A stretch of DNA of 15,473 bases from an uncultured Actinomycetes bacterium (lineage in GTDB: Bacteria; Actinomycetota; Thermoleophilia; Gaiellales; F1-60-MAGs149). The stretch covers positions 1 to 15,473 of the forward strand of contig CAIQOY010000247.1 in NCBI GenBank assembly GCA_903873565.1, in the 5' to 3' direction. Within the stretch, counting starts at the first letter, position 1. Each line of letters begins with the position of its first letter. Under the pieces are notes generated by a model. That model was given only the letters and a program-made list of their open reading frames with translations, was not told the origin of the DNA and ran no database searches. The translations under genes were made by a program, and so were the position numbers. This document shows, piece by piece, positions 1 through 9,554 of this stretch.

Positions 1-356
1 CCGCCGAGCGCCCGCACCGCGCCCGTCATGGCGGCGGTCTCGCCGAGCGAGGCGTAGAGCCAGGCGAGGGCGAGGATCAGGACGAGGCCCGGCAGGATGA
101 AGAGGCCGCCGGCGGCGACGGCCCCGCGCAGGCCGCCGACCCGCCAGCCGCGCCAGCTGGCGAGCTGCTGGGCCTCGGGGCCCGGCAGCGCGTTGCAGAG
201 CCGCAGCGCGTGCAGGAACGAGCGCTCGTCGACCCAGCCGCGGCGCTCGACGACCTCGCGGTGCATCAGGTCGATCTGGGCGACGGGACCGCCGAACGAG
301 GTGCAGCCGATCCGCAGCCAGAGGGCGAGCGCCGCGCGGGGGGCGACCCGGCTCAT
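1..356 (-). CDS. chrA: Chromate transporter ChrA, N-terminal part (cut by window edge)
   Basis: Partial gene: only the first 118 codons lie in the window; long-form ChrA proteins are roughly 390-450 residues. The start is the ATG at 356-354. The translation carries the CHR-family N-terminal signature: a TSFGGPVAQIDLMHREVVE segment around residues 19-37, then a helix with NALPGPEAQQLA near residues 58-69. A glycine-rich amphipathic stretch and a strongly hydrophobic membrane segment (FILPGLVLILALAWLY) follow. Known CHR proteins are inner-membrane chromate efflux carriers; many homologues have no tested substrate, so chromate specificity is inferred. The start codon overlaps the stop of the upstream MATE gene (ATGA, 356-353), so translation is probably coupled and the two form one operon. 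Confidence 0.88.
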   Translation of the reverse strand, partial: MSRVAPRAALALWLRIGCTSFGGPVAQIDLMHREVVERRGWVDERSFLHALRLCNALPGPEAQQLASWRGWRVGGLRGAVAAGGLFILPGLVLILALAWLYASLGETAAMTGAVRALG

Positions 357-1663
357 GCCGGGCGCGCCCCGCCGACGGCCCAGCCGCCGCGCAGCGTGCG
401 GGCGCCGAGCAGCACGAAGCGCAGCAGGATGAAGAGCGTCAGGCCGACCCAGAGGCCGGTCAGGCCCCAGCCGAAGTAGACGGTGCCCACCAGGCACGGA
501 AGGTACCCGAGCCCGATCGAGAGCAGGGTGCGGTTGCGGATCGCGGCGTTGTCGCCGGCGCCGATCAGGATGCCGTCGATCGCGAACACGACCCCGCCGA
601 ACGGCTGCATCAGCGCGAACCAGCCCCACGCCGCGCCGGTCGCCCGCACCACGTCGGCGTCGGAGGTGAAGATGCGGGGGATCAGGTTCCAGCCGGCCAG
701 GATCACGAGGCCGAAGACGATCCCCACGATCGCCCCGAGCTCGCACAGCCGCCGGGCGAGGGCGCGTGCCGCCTGCACCTCGTCGGAGCCGAGCAGCTCG
801 CCGATCAGGGCCTGGGCGGCGATCGCGAAGGCGTCGAGGGTCAGCGCGAGGAAGAACCAGAGCTGGATCGCGATCAGGTGCGCGGCGACCTGCTCGGGCC
901 CCATCCGCGAGGCGGCCGCGGTGGCGCTGATGAACGTGAACTCCATCGCGATCGTGCGCAGGCCGAGGTCCCGGGCGGTCGACAGCTGCGCCGTCATCGC
1001 GGCGCGGTCGGGGCGCAGCGAGGCCCGCTCGCGCAGGAGCGCCTGCAGAAACAGCGCCGCGGCCACCGCCTGGCCGCAGACGTTGGCCACGGCCGACCCC
1101 TCGAGCCCGAGGTCGAGGCCGTAGACGAAGAGCGGCGCCAGCGCCGCGCTGATGGCGTTGGCCCCGATCAGGTAGACGAGCGGCTTGCGCATGTCCTGGA
1201 CGCCGCGCAGCCAGCCCTGGCCGGCGAGCGTGATCGCGATCAGGGGCGCGCCGAGCGAGGCGATCCGGAGCCACGCGACGGCGCCCGCGATCGTCTCGGG
1301 GTGGTCGGAGCCCGCGATCAGGGTGGCCAGGGGCTCGGCGAAGACCTGCAGCACGACCGTGACGAGCAGGCCGAGGATCACCCCGAGCCAGGTCGCCTGC
1401 ACGCCCTCGTGGACGGCGTCGGCGCGGCGCCCCGCCCCGAACAGGCGCGCCGTGCGCCCGGTGGTGCCGTAGGCGAGGAAGCTCATCAGCCAGACCGCGT
1501 TGGCGAGCAGGCCGCCGCCGACCGCGAGGCCGGCCAGCGCCTCCTTGCCGAGGTGCCCGACCACCGCGGTGTCGACGAGGAGATACAGCGGCTCCGCGGC
1601 AAGCGCGCCGAGGGCGGGCACGGCGAGGGCGAGGATGCGCCGATCGGAGGGGCGGTCCGCCAC
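353..1663 (-). CDS. MATE family efflux transporter, DinF-like
   Basis: A 436-residue integral membrane protein of the usual MATE length, with about 12 hydrophobic segments. DinF-subfamily hallmarks are visible: LLVDTAVVGHLG at residues 28-39 in the first helix, and GQGWLRGVQDMRKPL around 148-162. MATE carriers export cationic drugs, dyes or metabolites in exchange for Na+ or H+; the substrate cannot be read here. The start is GTG at 1663-1661, with a -10-like TACCCT six bases upstream, suggesting a leaderless mRNA. Its stop overlaps the chrA start (ATGA), making a two-transporter operon. It is divergent from the DsbA-like gene, with only 32 bases between the start codons. Confidence 0.9.
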   Translation of the reverse strand: MADRPSDRRILALAVPALGALAAEPLYLLVDTAVVGHLGKEALAGLAVGGGLLANAVWLMSFLAYGTTGRTARLFGAGRRADAVHEGVQATWLGVILGLLVTVVLQVFAEPLATLIAGSDHPETIAGAVAWLRIASLGAPLIAITLAGQGWLRGVQDMRKPLVYLIGANAISAALAPLFVYGLDLGLEGSAVANVCGQAVAAALFLQALLRERASLRPDRAAMTAQLSTARDLGLRTIAMEFTFISATAAASRMGPEQVAAHLIAIQLWFFLALTLDAFAIAAQALIGELLGSDEVQAARALARRLCELGAIVGIVFGLVILAGWNLIPRIFTSDADVVRATGAAWGWFALMQPFGGVVFAIDGILIGAGDNAAIRNRTLLSIGLGYLPCLVGTVYFGWGLTGLWVGLTLFILLRFVLLGARTLRGGWAVGGARPA

Positions 1664-1669
1664 GGGCGA

Positions 1670-1675
1670 AGGGTA
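1670..1675 (-). promoter_or_regulatory. -10 element of the MATE-chrA operon
   Basis: TACCCT on the minus strand ends six bases before the GTG of the MATE gene. It fits the TANNNT consensus of actinobacterial housekeeping promoters. A transcription start about 7 bases downstream falls on or beside the GTG, so the mRNA would be leaderless. No convincing -35 is visible. Four other genes in the window have the same arrangement, which strengthens the call. Confidence 0.6.
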
Positions 1676-1683
1676 CGCGCGGG

Positions 1684-1689
1684 TAGGCT
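1684..1689 (+). promoter_or_regulatory. -10 element of the DsbA-like gene
   Basis: TAGGCT lies six bases before the ATG at 1696, again predicting a leaderless transcript. It is only 8 bases from the opposing -10 of the MATE operon (1670-1675), so two polymerases could hardly bind at the same time. No clear -35 is seen. Confidence 0.6.
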
Positions 1690-1695
1690 GCCGCC

Positions 1696-2562
1696 ATGCC
1701 GATCGAGGTCGTCCACTACACGGATCCGGGCTGCCCCTGGGCCTACTCGGCCGAGCCGTTCGTGCGGGCGCTCGAGTGGCGCTACGGCGACGGGCTCGTC
1801 TGGCGCACCGCGATGATCGGGCTCGCCGAGGACCCGCAGCGCTACGTCGACCTCGGCTACACCGGCGCCCTGATGACCCAGTGGCACATCGAGTTCCGGG
1901 ACCGCTTCGGGATGCCGTTCTCGACGGCGCCGCGCGAGCGGCCGGCGGCGACCGGTCCGGCCTGCCGGCTGGTGGTGAGCGCCCGTCGGCAGGGGCACGA
2001 GGCGGCCGACGCCGTGCTGCGCGCGCTGCGCTTCTCGTGGTTCACCGACCCGCGCCCGCACGACGACCTGGAGGTGCTCGAGCCGGTCGTGCGCGCCGTG
2101 CCCGGCATCGACGCCGACGCCGTGCTGGCGGGTCTCGGCGACCCGGCGGTCGAGGAGGCCTACCTGTCCGACAAGCGCGAGTCGCGCACGATCCTGCCGC
2201 CGGCCGCTGCGCAGGGCAAGACCGCGACCACGGACGGCGAGGAGCGCTACACCGCGCCGAGCCTGACCTTCGCGGTCGGCGACCGGATGCTGGTCGCCGC
2301 CGGCTGGCAGCCCCTGGCCGCCTACGACGTCTGCGTCGCCAACCTCGATCCCGACCTGCCCCAGCGCGGCCCCGCCGGGCCGGCGGAGTCCCTGCCCGCG
2401 TTCCCGCGCGGGCTGACCACGTACGAGCTGGCGCTGATCGCCGCCGGCCGCAACGACGAGCCCGACCGGGCCGCGGTCGAGGCCGAGCTGGTCCAGCTCG
2501 CCGCCGACGGGCGCGCACGGCGGGTGCCGCTCGGCTCCGACGCCCTCTGGCTGCCCGCCTAG
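1696..2562 (+). CDS. DsbA family thioredoxin-fold protein (FrnE/HCCA isomerase-like), CPWA site
   Basis: 288 residues, cytoplasmic: no signal peptide or membrane segment. The N-terminus has a strand followed by DPGCPWAYS (residues 10-18), where the CxxC of thioredoxin-fold oxidoreductases would sit. Only Cys13 is present; the second cysteine is Ala16. Single-cysteine sites occur in the DsbA/FrnE/2-hydroxychromene-2-carboxylate isomerase superfamily, whose members include glutathione- or other thiol-dependent isomerases and oxidoreductases. A helical insert follows, and TAPSLTFAVGDRMLVAAGW (about 194-212) corresponds to the cis-Pro loop and last strands of the fold. The C-terminal ~70 residues look like a family-specific extension. 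ATG start with a -10 hexamer six bases ahead. Its stop is 4 bases from the convergent parC stop. Substrate unknown. Confidence 0.78.
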   Translation: MPIEVVHYTDPGCPWAYSAEPFVRALEWRYGDGLVWRTAMIGLAEDPQRYVDLGYTGALMTQWHIEFRDRFGMPFSTAPRERPAATGPACRLVVSARRQGHEAADAVLRALRFSWFTDPRPHDDLEVLEPVVRAVPGIDADAVLAGLGDPAVEEAYLSDKRESRTILPPAAAQGKTATTDGEERYTAPSLTFAVGDRMLVAAGWQPLAAYDVCVANLDPDLPQRGPAGPAESLPAFPRGLTTYELALIAAGRNDEPDRAAVEAELVQLAADGRARRVPLGSDALWLPA

Positions 2563-2566
2563 GGCG

Positions 2567-5268
<2,702 letters not shown>

Positions 5269-5272
<4 letters not shown>

Positions 5273-7218
5273 ACGAGCACCTCGGCGTCGCCCGCCGACT
5301 CCTCGAGCCAGGCGCGGCGGGGCGCGGGGTTCGAGCCCATCACGAGCTCGACGGTGTTGGCGGCCTCCGCGGCGTCCTCCATCGAGACCTGCAGGAGGCG
5401 CCGGGTCGCCGGGTCGAAGACGGTCTCGCGCAGGTGCTCGGCGTTCATCTCGCCGAGGCCCTTGAAGCGGGTCACGTGGTCGCCGGTGCGCTTGTGCGCC
5501 TTCAGCGCCGCCTTCAGCTCGTCCTCGGTGTGCACGTAGAGGGCCCCGTCCTTGAGCGCGACGCGGAACAGGGGCGGGCGGGCGATGAACACGCGGCCGC
5601 CCTGCAGGAGCGCCGGGAACAGCTCGTGGAACAGCGTCAGCAGGAGGTTGGCGATGTGCGCGCCGTCGGCGTCCGCGTCGGCGGTGATCACGACCTTGCC
5701 GTAGCGCAGCTGGTCCTCCTCGAGGGTGGCCACGAGCGCCGAGCCGATCACGTCCTTGCGCCCGCCCAGCGCGACGAGGATCGAGTCGACCTCGGCGTTG
5801 TCGAAGGCCTTGCCGTTCTTGGCGCCGAGGACGTTGAGGATCTTGCCGCGGATCGGCAGGATCGCCTGGGTGGCGTTGTCGCGGGCCTGCTTGGCGCTGC
5901 CGCCGGCCGAGTCGCCCTCGACGATGAAGAGCTCGCGCTCGGCGGCCGGGATCGCCGGGTTGTCGATCGTGTCGGCGAGCTTCCCGGGCAGGTTCGAGTC
6001 GCTCATGATCGAGGTCGCCGCGTTGCGCAGCTTCTTCGAGATCTTGGCCTTCGCGAGGCGCACGTCGCGGGCCAGGAGCACGCGGTCGAGGATGCGCTTG
6101 GCGTCGTCCGCGTGGGCCTTGTCGGCGAGCCAGTCGGCGAGGGCCTGGCCGGCGAAGGCGGCGACCGCGGTCTGCGCCTCCTGGTTGTTGAGGCGGCCCT
6201 TCGTCTGGCCCTCGAACTGCGGGTCCTCGAGCATCACGGAGACGGCTCCCGTGAGCCCGTCGGCGACGTCCTTGGCGTCGAGCGACTCGCCCTTGTCCTT
6301 CTTCAGGCGGCCCGCGTCGTGGGCGGCCTGGTTGAGGACCCGGGTCAGCGCGCGCCTGAGGCCCGAGACGTGCGCGCCGCCGTCGACCGTGTTGACGACG
6401 TTGCAGAAGCCGTAGACGCGGTCCTCGGCGGCGTTCGTCCACTGCAGGGCGATCTCGATCGGGATGCCGCCCGACTCGCCGCTCACCGAGACCACGGTGG
6501 GGTGGGCGGGGTCGCGGCTCTCGTTGAGCTCGCGCACGTAGTCGGCGAGGCCCTCCTCGGAGCGGTAGACGTGCTCGACGCCGTCCGGCCCGACCAGCTC
6601 GAAGGTCAGGCCGCGGACCAGGAACGACTTCTCGCGCAGGCGCTGCTGGACGGTGGTGGGGGAGAAGTGCGCGTTCTTGTCGAAGATCGTGCGGTCCGGG
6701 GTGAAGCGCACGCGGGTGCCGGTGCCCTCGCCCTTCTCGAGCGCGCGCACGTCCTGCACGGGGCCGTCCGGCACGCCGCGCCGGTAGCGCTGCGTCCACA
6801 GGCGCTTGTCGCGGCGCACCTCGACCTCGAGCCAGTCGGAGAGGGCGTTGGTGACGGAGGCGCCGACGCCGTGCAGGCCGCCCGACACCTTGTAGCCGCC
6901 GTCGCCGAACTTGCCGCCGGCGTGCAGCTTCGTGAACACCAGCTCGAGCGCGGACACCTTCTGCTCGGGGTGGACGTCGACGGGGATGCCGCGCCCGTCG
7001 TCCGTCACCGTCACGACCTCGTCGTCCGTCAGCTCCACGCGGATCGTCGAGCAGCGCCCCGCCAGCGCCTCGTCGACGGCGTTGTCGACGACCTCCCAGA
7101 GCAGGTGGTGCAGCGCCCGCGCATTGGTCCCGCCGACGTACATGCCGGGCCTGACGCGGACCGGCTCGAGCCCCTCGAGGACCCGGATGTCGGCTGCGCT
7201 GTAGCGCTTCTCGGCCAT
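5269..7218 (-). CDS. parE: Type IIA DNA topoisomerase subunit B, ATPase (topoisomerase IV ParE-like)
   Basis: 649 residues, ATG at 7218-7216. The GHKL ATPase domain shows Glu42 and Asn46 in WEVVDNAVDEALAG, DDGRGIPVDVHP, the ATP lid GGLHGVGASVTNALS (113-127) and the QTK loop at 338-340. The TOPRIM domain has EGDSAGGSAKQARD (Glu434) and the acidic triad Asp514/516/518 in ITADADADGAHI. ParE rather than GyrB is favoured by SAKQARD, by LRYGKVVITADADADGAHI (E. coli ParE has LRYGKICILADADSDGLHI), by RFKGLGEMN..LRETVFDPATRRLLQ and by the ending AWLEESAGDAEVLV. There is no dnaA-dnaN-recF context, where gyrB commonly sits. It is the first gene of the parE-parC operon. A gyrase paralogue would have to lie elsewhere in the genome; this family has intermediates, so the symbol is an inference. 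Confidence 0.87.
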
Positions 7219-7225
7219 GGACCGC

Positions 7226-7231
7226 AGCCTA
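7226..7231 (-). promoter_or_regulatory. -10 element of the parE-parC operon
   Basis: TAGGCT followed by GCGGTCC and the ATG of parE, a seven-base gap. It fits the leaderless pattern seen at four other starts. No Shine-Dalgarno sequence precedes the ATG. Confidence 0.6.
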
Positions 7232-7271
7232 GGCGACGGGGTTCCGGGCCCCGCGGCGGCCCCGGCGCGGC

Positions 7272-7277
7272 TACCCT
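7272..7277 (+). promoter_or_regulatory. -10 element of lgt
   Basis: TACCCT followed by GCGGCC and the GTG of lgt, a six-base gap, again predicting a leaderless mRNA. It is divergent from the parE promoter, 40 bases away, within a 65-base intergenic space. Confidence 0.6.
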
Positions 7278-7283
7278 GCGGCC

Positions 7284-8093
7284 GTGCCGCTCGCCTTCAT
7301 CCCCGCCTCGCCCGGCCCGTTCGTCTTCCAGGCCGGGCCCTTCGGGCTGCGCTGGTACGGCCTCCTCATCGCGATCGGGATCGGCCTCGCGATCTGGATC
7401 GGGCGGCGCGAGTTCCGCCGCCGCGGCTGGGACCCGGAGGGCGTCTACACGATCGCGCTGTGGTGCGTCCCGGCCGGCATCATCGGCGCGCGCCTGTACC
7501 ACGTGCTGACCGACTGGCACCGCTTCGAGGACGACCTCGGCTCGATCGTGATGATCCAGCAGGGCGGCCTCGGCATGCCCGGCGTGATCGTCGGCGGCGC
7601 GATCGGCGCCTGGATCGGGGCGCGCCGGATCGGCCGGCCCGCGCTCGGGGTCTTCGACTGCGTCGCGCCGGGCCTGATCCTCGCGCAGGCGCTGGGGCGC
7701 TGGGGCAACTACTTCAACCAGGAGCTGTTCGGCGGGCCGAGCACGCTGCCGTGGGCGCTCGAGATCGACCCGCGCTACCGCCCGGAGCGCTACGCCGACG
7801 TGGCCACGTTCGCCCCGACCTTCCTCTACGAGTCGCTCTGGAACCTCGGCGTCTTCGCGGTCCTGATGGTGCTCGTGATCCCGCGCCTGTGGGACCGCGC
7901 GCGGGCCGGCACGATCTTCGCCGCGTACCTCATGCTCTACAGCGTCGGGCGGCTGTGGTGGGAGTCGATGCGCACCGACCCGGCCACGGTCATCGCGGGC
8001 GAGCGCGTCAACACGTGGCTGTTCGGGATCGTGCTGGTGCTGTCCGCGGCCTACGTCATCCAGTCGCTGGTGCGGCTGCGGCGCGCCGCGTAG
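7284..8093 (+). CDS. lgt: Prolipoprotein diacylglyceryl transferase Lgt
   Basis: 269 residues, multi-pass membrane protein of normal length. Lgt transfers diacylglycerol from phosphatidylglycerol to the lipobox cysteine of prolipoproteins, the first step of lipoprotein maturation. Visible signatures: LRWYGLLIAIGIG with Tyr25 (E. coli Tyr26), GRWGNYFNQELFGGP at residues 138-152 with Arg139, Asn142 and Glu147 (E. coli Arg143, Asn146, Glu151), FLYESLWN near 180-187 and GRLWWESMRTDP near 222-233. At the place of E. coli His103 the segment reads GGLGMPG, so that histidine is replaced. GTG start at 7284 with a -10 box six bases before. The 3' end overlaps the convergent MFS gene by 38 bases. It is a single-gene transcript with no visible partner. 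Confidence 0.95.
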   Translation: MPLAFIPASPGPFVFQAGPFGLRWYGLLIAIGIGLAIWIGRREFRRRGWDPEGVYTIALWCVPAGIIGARLYHVLTDWHRFEDDLGSIVMIQQGGLGMPGVIVGGAIGAWIGARRIGRPALGVFDCVAPGLILAQALGRWGNYFNQELFGGPSTLPWALEIDPRYRPERYADVATFAPTFLYESLWNLGVFAVLMVLVIPRLWDRARAGTIFAAYLMLYSVGRLWWESMRTDPATVIAGERVNTWLFGIVLVLSAAYVIQSLVRLRRAA

Positions 8094-9468
8094 CGGCCGA
8101 GGCGAACGGGATCGCGACGAGCGCGAACAGCGCCGTCATCACCAGCGCCGCGCGGTAGGCGCCGTCGGCCGCCGGCCCGAGCTGCTCGAGCGGGTTCGCG
8201 GGGGCGGCCCCGCCCCCGGCGAGGCCCCAGCCGATCGCCGCGGCGATCCCGATCAGGGCCACGGCGATCAGCGTGCCGAAGCGGGCGGCGGCCAGGTTGA
8301 TCGCGGACTGCATGCCCTCGTCGCCGTGCGGCGACAGCTGCAGCACGGCGTGGGTCACGGGCCCGGCCATGCAGGCCATGCCGACGCCCATCAGGAGCGT
8401 CGCCACGAGCGCGATCCAGAGCCGGCCGGGGTCCACCAGCAGGGCGGCGCCGGCGCCCAGCGCGGTCATCAGCGGCCCCGTGCGCAGGAGGAGCAGCATG
8501 CGCCCGCGGGCGGCGCGCTCGGTCAGCGGCTTCGAGAGCAGGGCGATCATCGCGCTCATCGGCAGGAGCGCGAAGCCGGTCGCGATCGGCCCGAGGCCGC
8601 CCGCGGTCTGCAGGCGGATCGAGAGCAGGAGCAGCGCCGCGATCGGCGTCGACCAGGCCAGCACCGTGAAGACGTGGACGCGGTTGATCTCCCGGTCGCG
8701 GATCGCGCGCCCGGGCAGCATCGGGTCGGGGAAGCGGCGCTCGTGCCCGGCGAAGGCGAGGCCGAGGACGGCGCCGCCCGCGAGCAGGCCGAGCACGAGC
8801 GGGTCGAGCAGGCCGCGCACGGGCCACTCGATCAGCCCGGCGACGAGCGCGGCGATGGCGAGCGCGGCGAGCGCGCCGCCGACGAGGTCGGTGCGGCGGG
8901 CCAGCGTGGCCGTGTCGGGGACCGCGCGGGAGAAGAGCAGGGCGGCGAGCACGGCCGGGACGACGATCAGGAACGCCCAGCGCCAGCCGGCGAGGCCGCC
9001 GACGACGCCGCCGATGACGGGCCCGAGCGCGGCCGACAGGCTGGTGCCGACGGCCCACACGCCGACCGCGCGGGCCTGGCGCTCGGGCGGGATCGCCGTG
9101 CGCAGGATGGCCACGGACGCGGGGGTGATGATCGCGGCGGCGACGCCCTGCAGCGCGCGCGCCCCGATCTCCGTGAGCGCGTCGGGCGCGACGCCGACGA
9201 GGACGGTGGCGATGGCGAACAGGGCGAGGCCGATCTGCAGGAGCCGGCGGTGGCCGTGGACGTCGGCGAGGACGCCGCAGGGCAGCACGAACGCGGTCAT
9301 CGTGACCAGGTAGGCGTTGACGATCCACTGCTCCTCGGCGAGCGTGGTGCCGAGGTCGGCGCGCATCTCGGGCAGGACGACGTTGACGATCGAGATGTCG
9401 ATGAAGATCGACCCCGTCGCCAGCAGGGTGGCGAGCAGGATCCGCCGCTCCGTGGCGGAGCCGCTCAC
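8056..9468 (-). CDS. MFS transporter, DHA2-like (14-TMS) drug/proton antiporter
   Basis: 470 residues, hydrophobic throughout. The N-terminal half shows the DHA2-type first helix (FIDISIVNVVLPEM, near residues 22-35), motif A GVLADVHGHRRLL, motif B ARALQGVAAAII with its basic residue, and the antiporter motif C GTSLSAALGPVIGGVV. These mark a proton-coupled exporter in the cytoplasmic membrane; the substrate is unknown. Start is GTG at 9468; no good Shine-Dalgarno precedes it, so the exact start is less certain. It is divergent from the FAD oxidoreductase across an 86-base gap that contains nested inverted repeats. No TetR- or MarR-type regulator gene, often found beside such exporters, lies in the window. 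Its last 38 bases overlap lgt on the other strand. Confidence 0.9.
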   Translation of the reverse strand: MSGSATERRILLATLLATGSIFIDISIVNVVLPEMRADLGTTLAEEQWIVNAYLVTMTAFVLPCGVLADVHGHRRLLQIGLALFAIATVLVGVAPDALTEIGARALQGVAAAIITPASVAILRTAIPPERQARAVGVWAVGTSLSAALGPVIGGVVGGLAGWRWAFLIVVPAVLAALLFSRAVPDTATLARRTDLVGGALAALAIAALVAGLIEWPVRGLLDPLVLGLLAGGAVLGLAFAGHERRFPDPMLPGRAIRDREINRVHVFTVLAWSTPIAALLLLSIRLQTAGGLGPIATGFALLPMSAMIALLSKPLTERAARGRMLLLLRTGPLMTALGAGAALLVDPGRLWIALVATLLMGVGMACMAGPVTHAVLQLSPHGDEGMQSAINLAAARFGTLIAVALIGIAAAIGWGLAGGGAAPANPLEQLGPAADGAYRAALVMTALFALVAIPFASAATRRAAAAPATG

Positions 9469-9497
9469 CGGCGCAGGGGGAGACGCGTCACCCCGTC

Positions 9498-9503
9498 ACG
9501 GTA
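9498..9503 (-). promoter_or_regulatory. Possible -10 element of the MFS gene
   Basis: TACCGT on the minus strand, ending 29 bases before the GTG at 9468, would give a leader of about 20 bases. It is the mirror image of TACCGT at 9528-9533 on the plus strand. Fits TANNNT; no -35 recognised. Confidence 0.4.
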
Positions 9504-9508
9504 CCTGC

Positions 9509-9520
9509 ACGCACGTGCGT
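9509..9520. repeat. 12-base perfect palindrome, candidate operator
   Basis: ACGCACGTGCGT is its own reverse complement. It sits between the two divergent starts (9468 and 9555) and between the two candidate -10 boxes, where a dimeric repressor could affect both genes. Its size suits a TetR- or MarR-like dimer, but no regulator gene is visible, so this is inference. Confidence 0.5.
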
Positions 9521-9527
9521 CTTGGCA

Positions 9528-9533
9528 TACCGT
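9528..9533 (+). promoter_or_regulatory. Possible -10 element of the FAD oxidoreductase gene
   Basis: TACCGT preceded by GGCA; a start about 7 bases downstream would give a leader of about 15 bases holding the GGAGG at 9541-9545. It forms an inverted pair with 9498-9503. Confidence 0.45.
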
Positions 9534-9540
9534 TCCGTTT

Positions 9541-9545
9541 GGAGG
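9541..9545 (+). promoter_or_regulatory. Ribosome binding site deciding the oxidoreductase start
   Basis: GGAGG with a 9-base spacer to the ATG at 9555. This fixes the start there rather than at the in-frame TTG at 9522. An out-of-frame ATG at 9550 is only 4 bases from the site and is unlikely to be used. Confidence 0.7.
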
Positions 9546-9554
9546 TTCCATGGC

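Noticed and set aside
5273..6799. Upstream continuation of the parC frame, giving a 1,410-residue protein
   Set aside because: The added part is the out-of-frame image of parE, very Arg/Ala/Pro-rich. The GTG at 5272 overlapping the parE stop gives a normal ParC start.
9522..9554. TTG at 9522 as the start of the FAD oxidoreductase
   Set aside because: It would overlap the promoter box and lacks a ribosome site; GGAGG at 9541 points to ATG 9555, which begins just before the dinucleotide-binding fold as usual.
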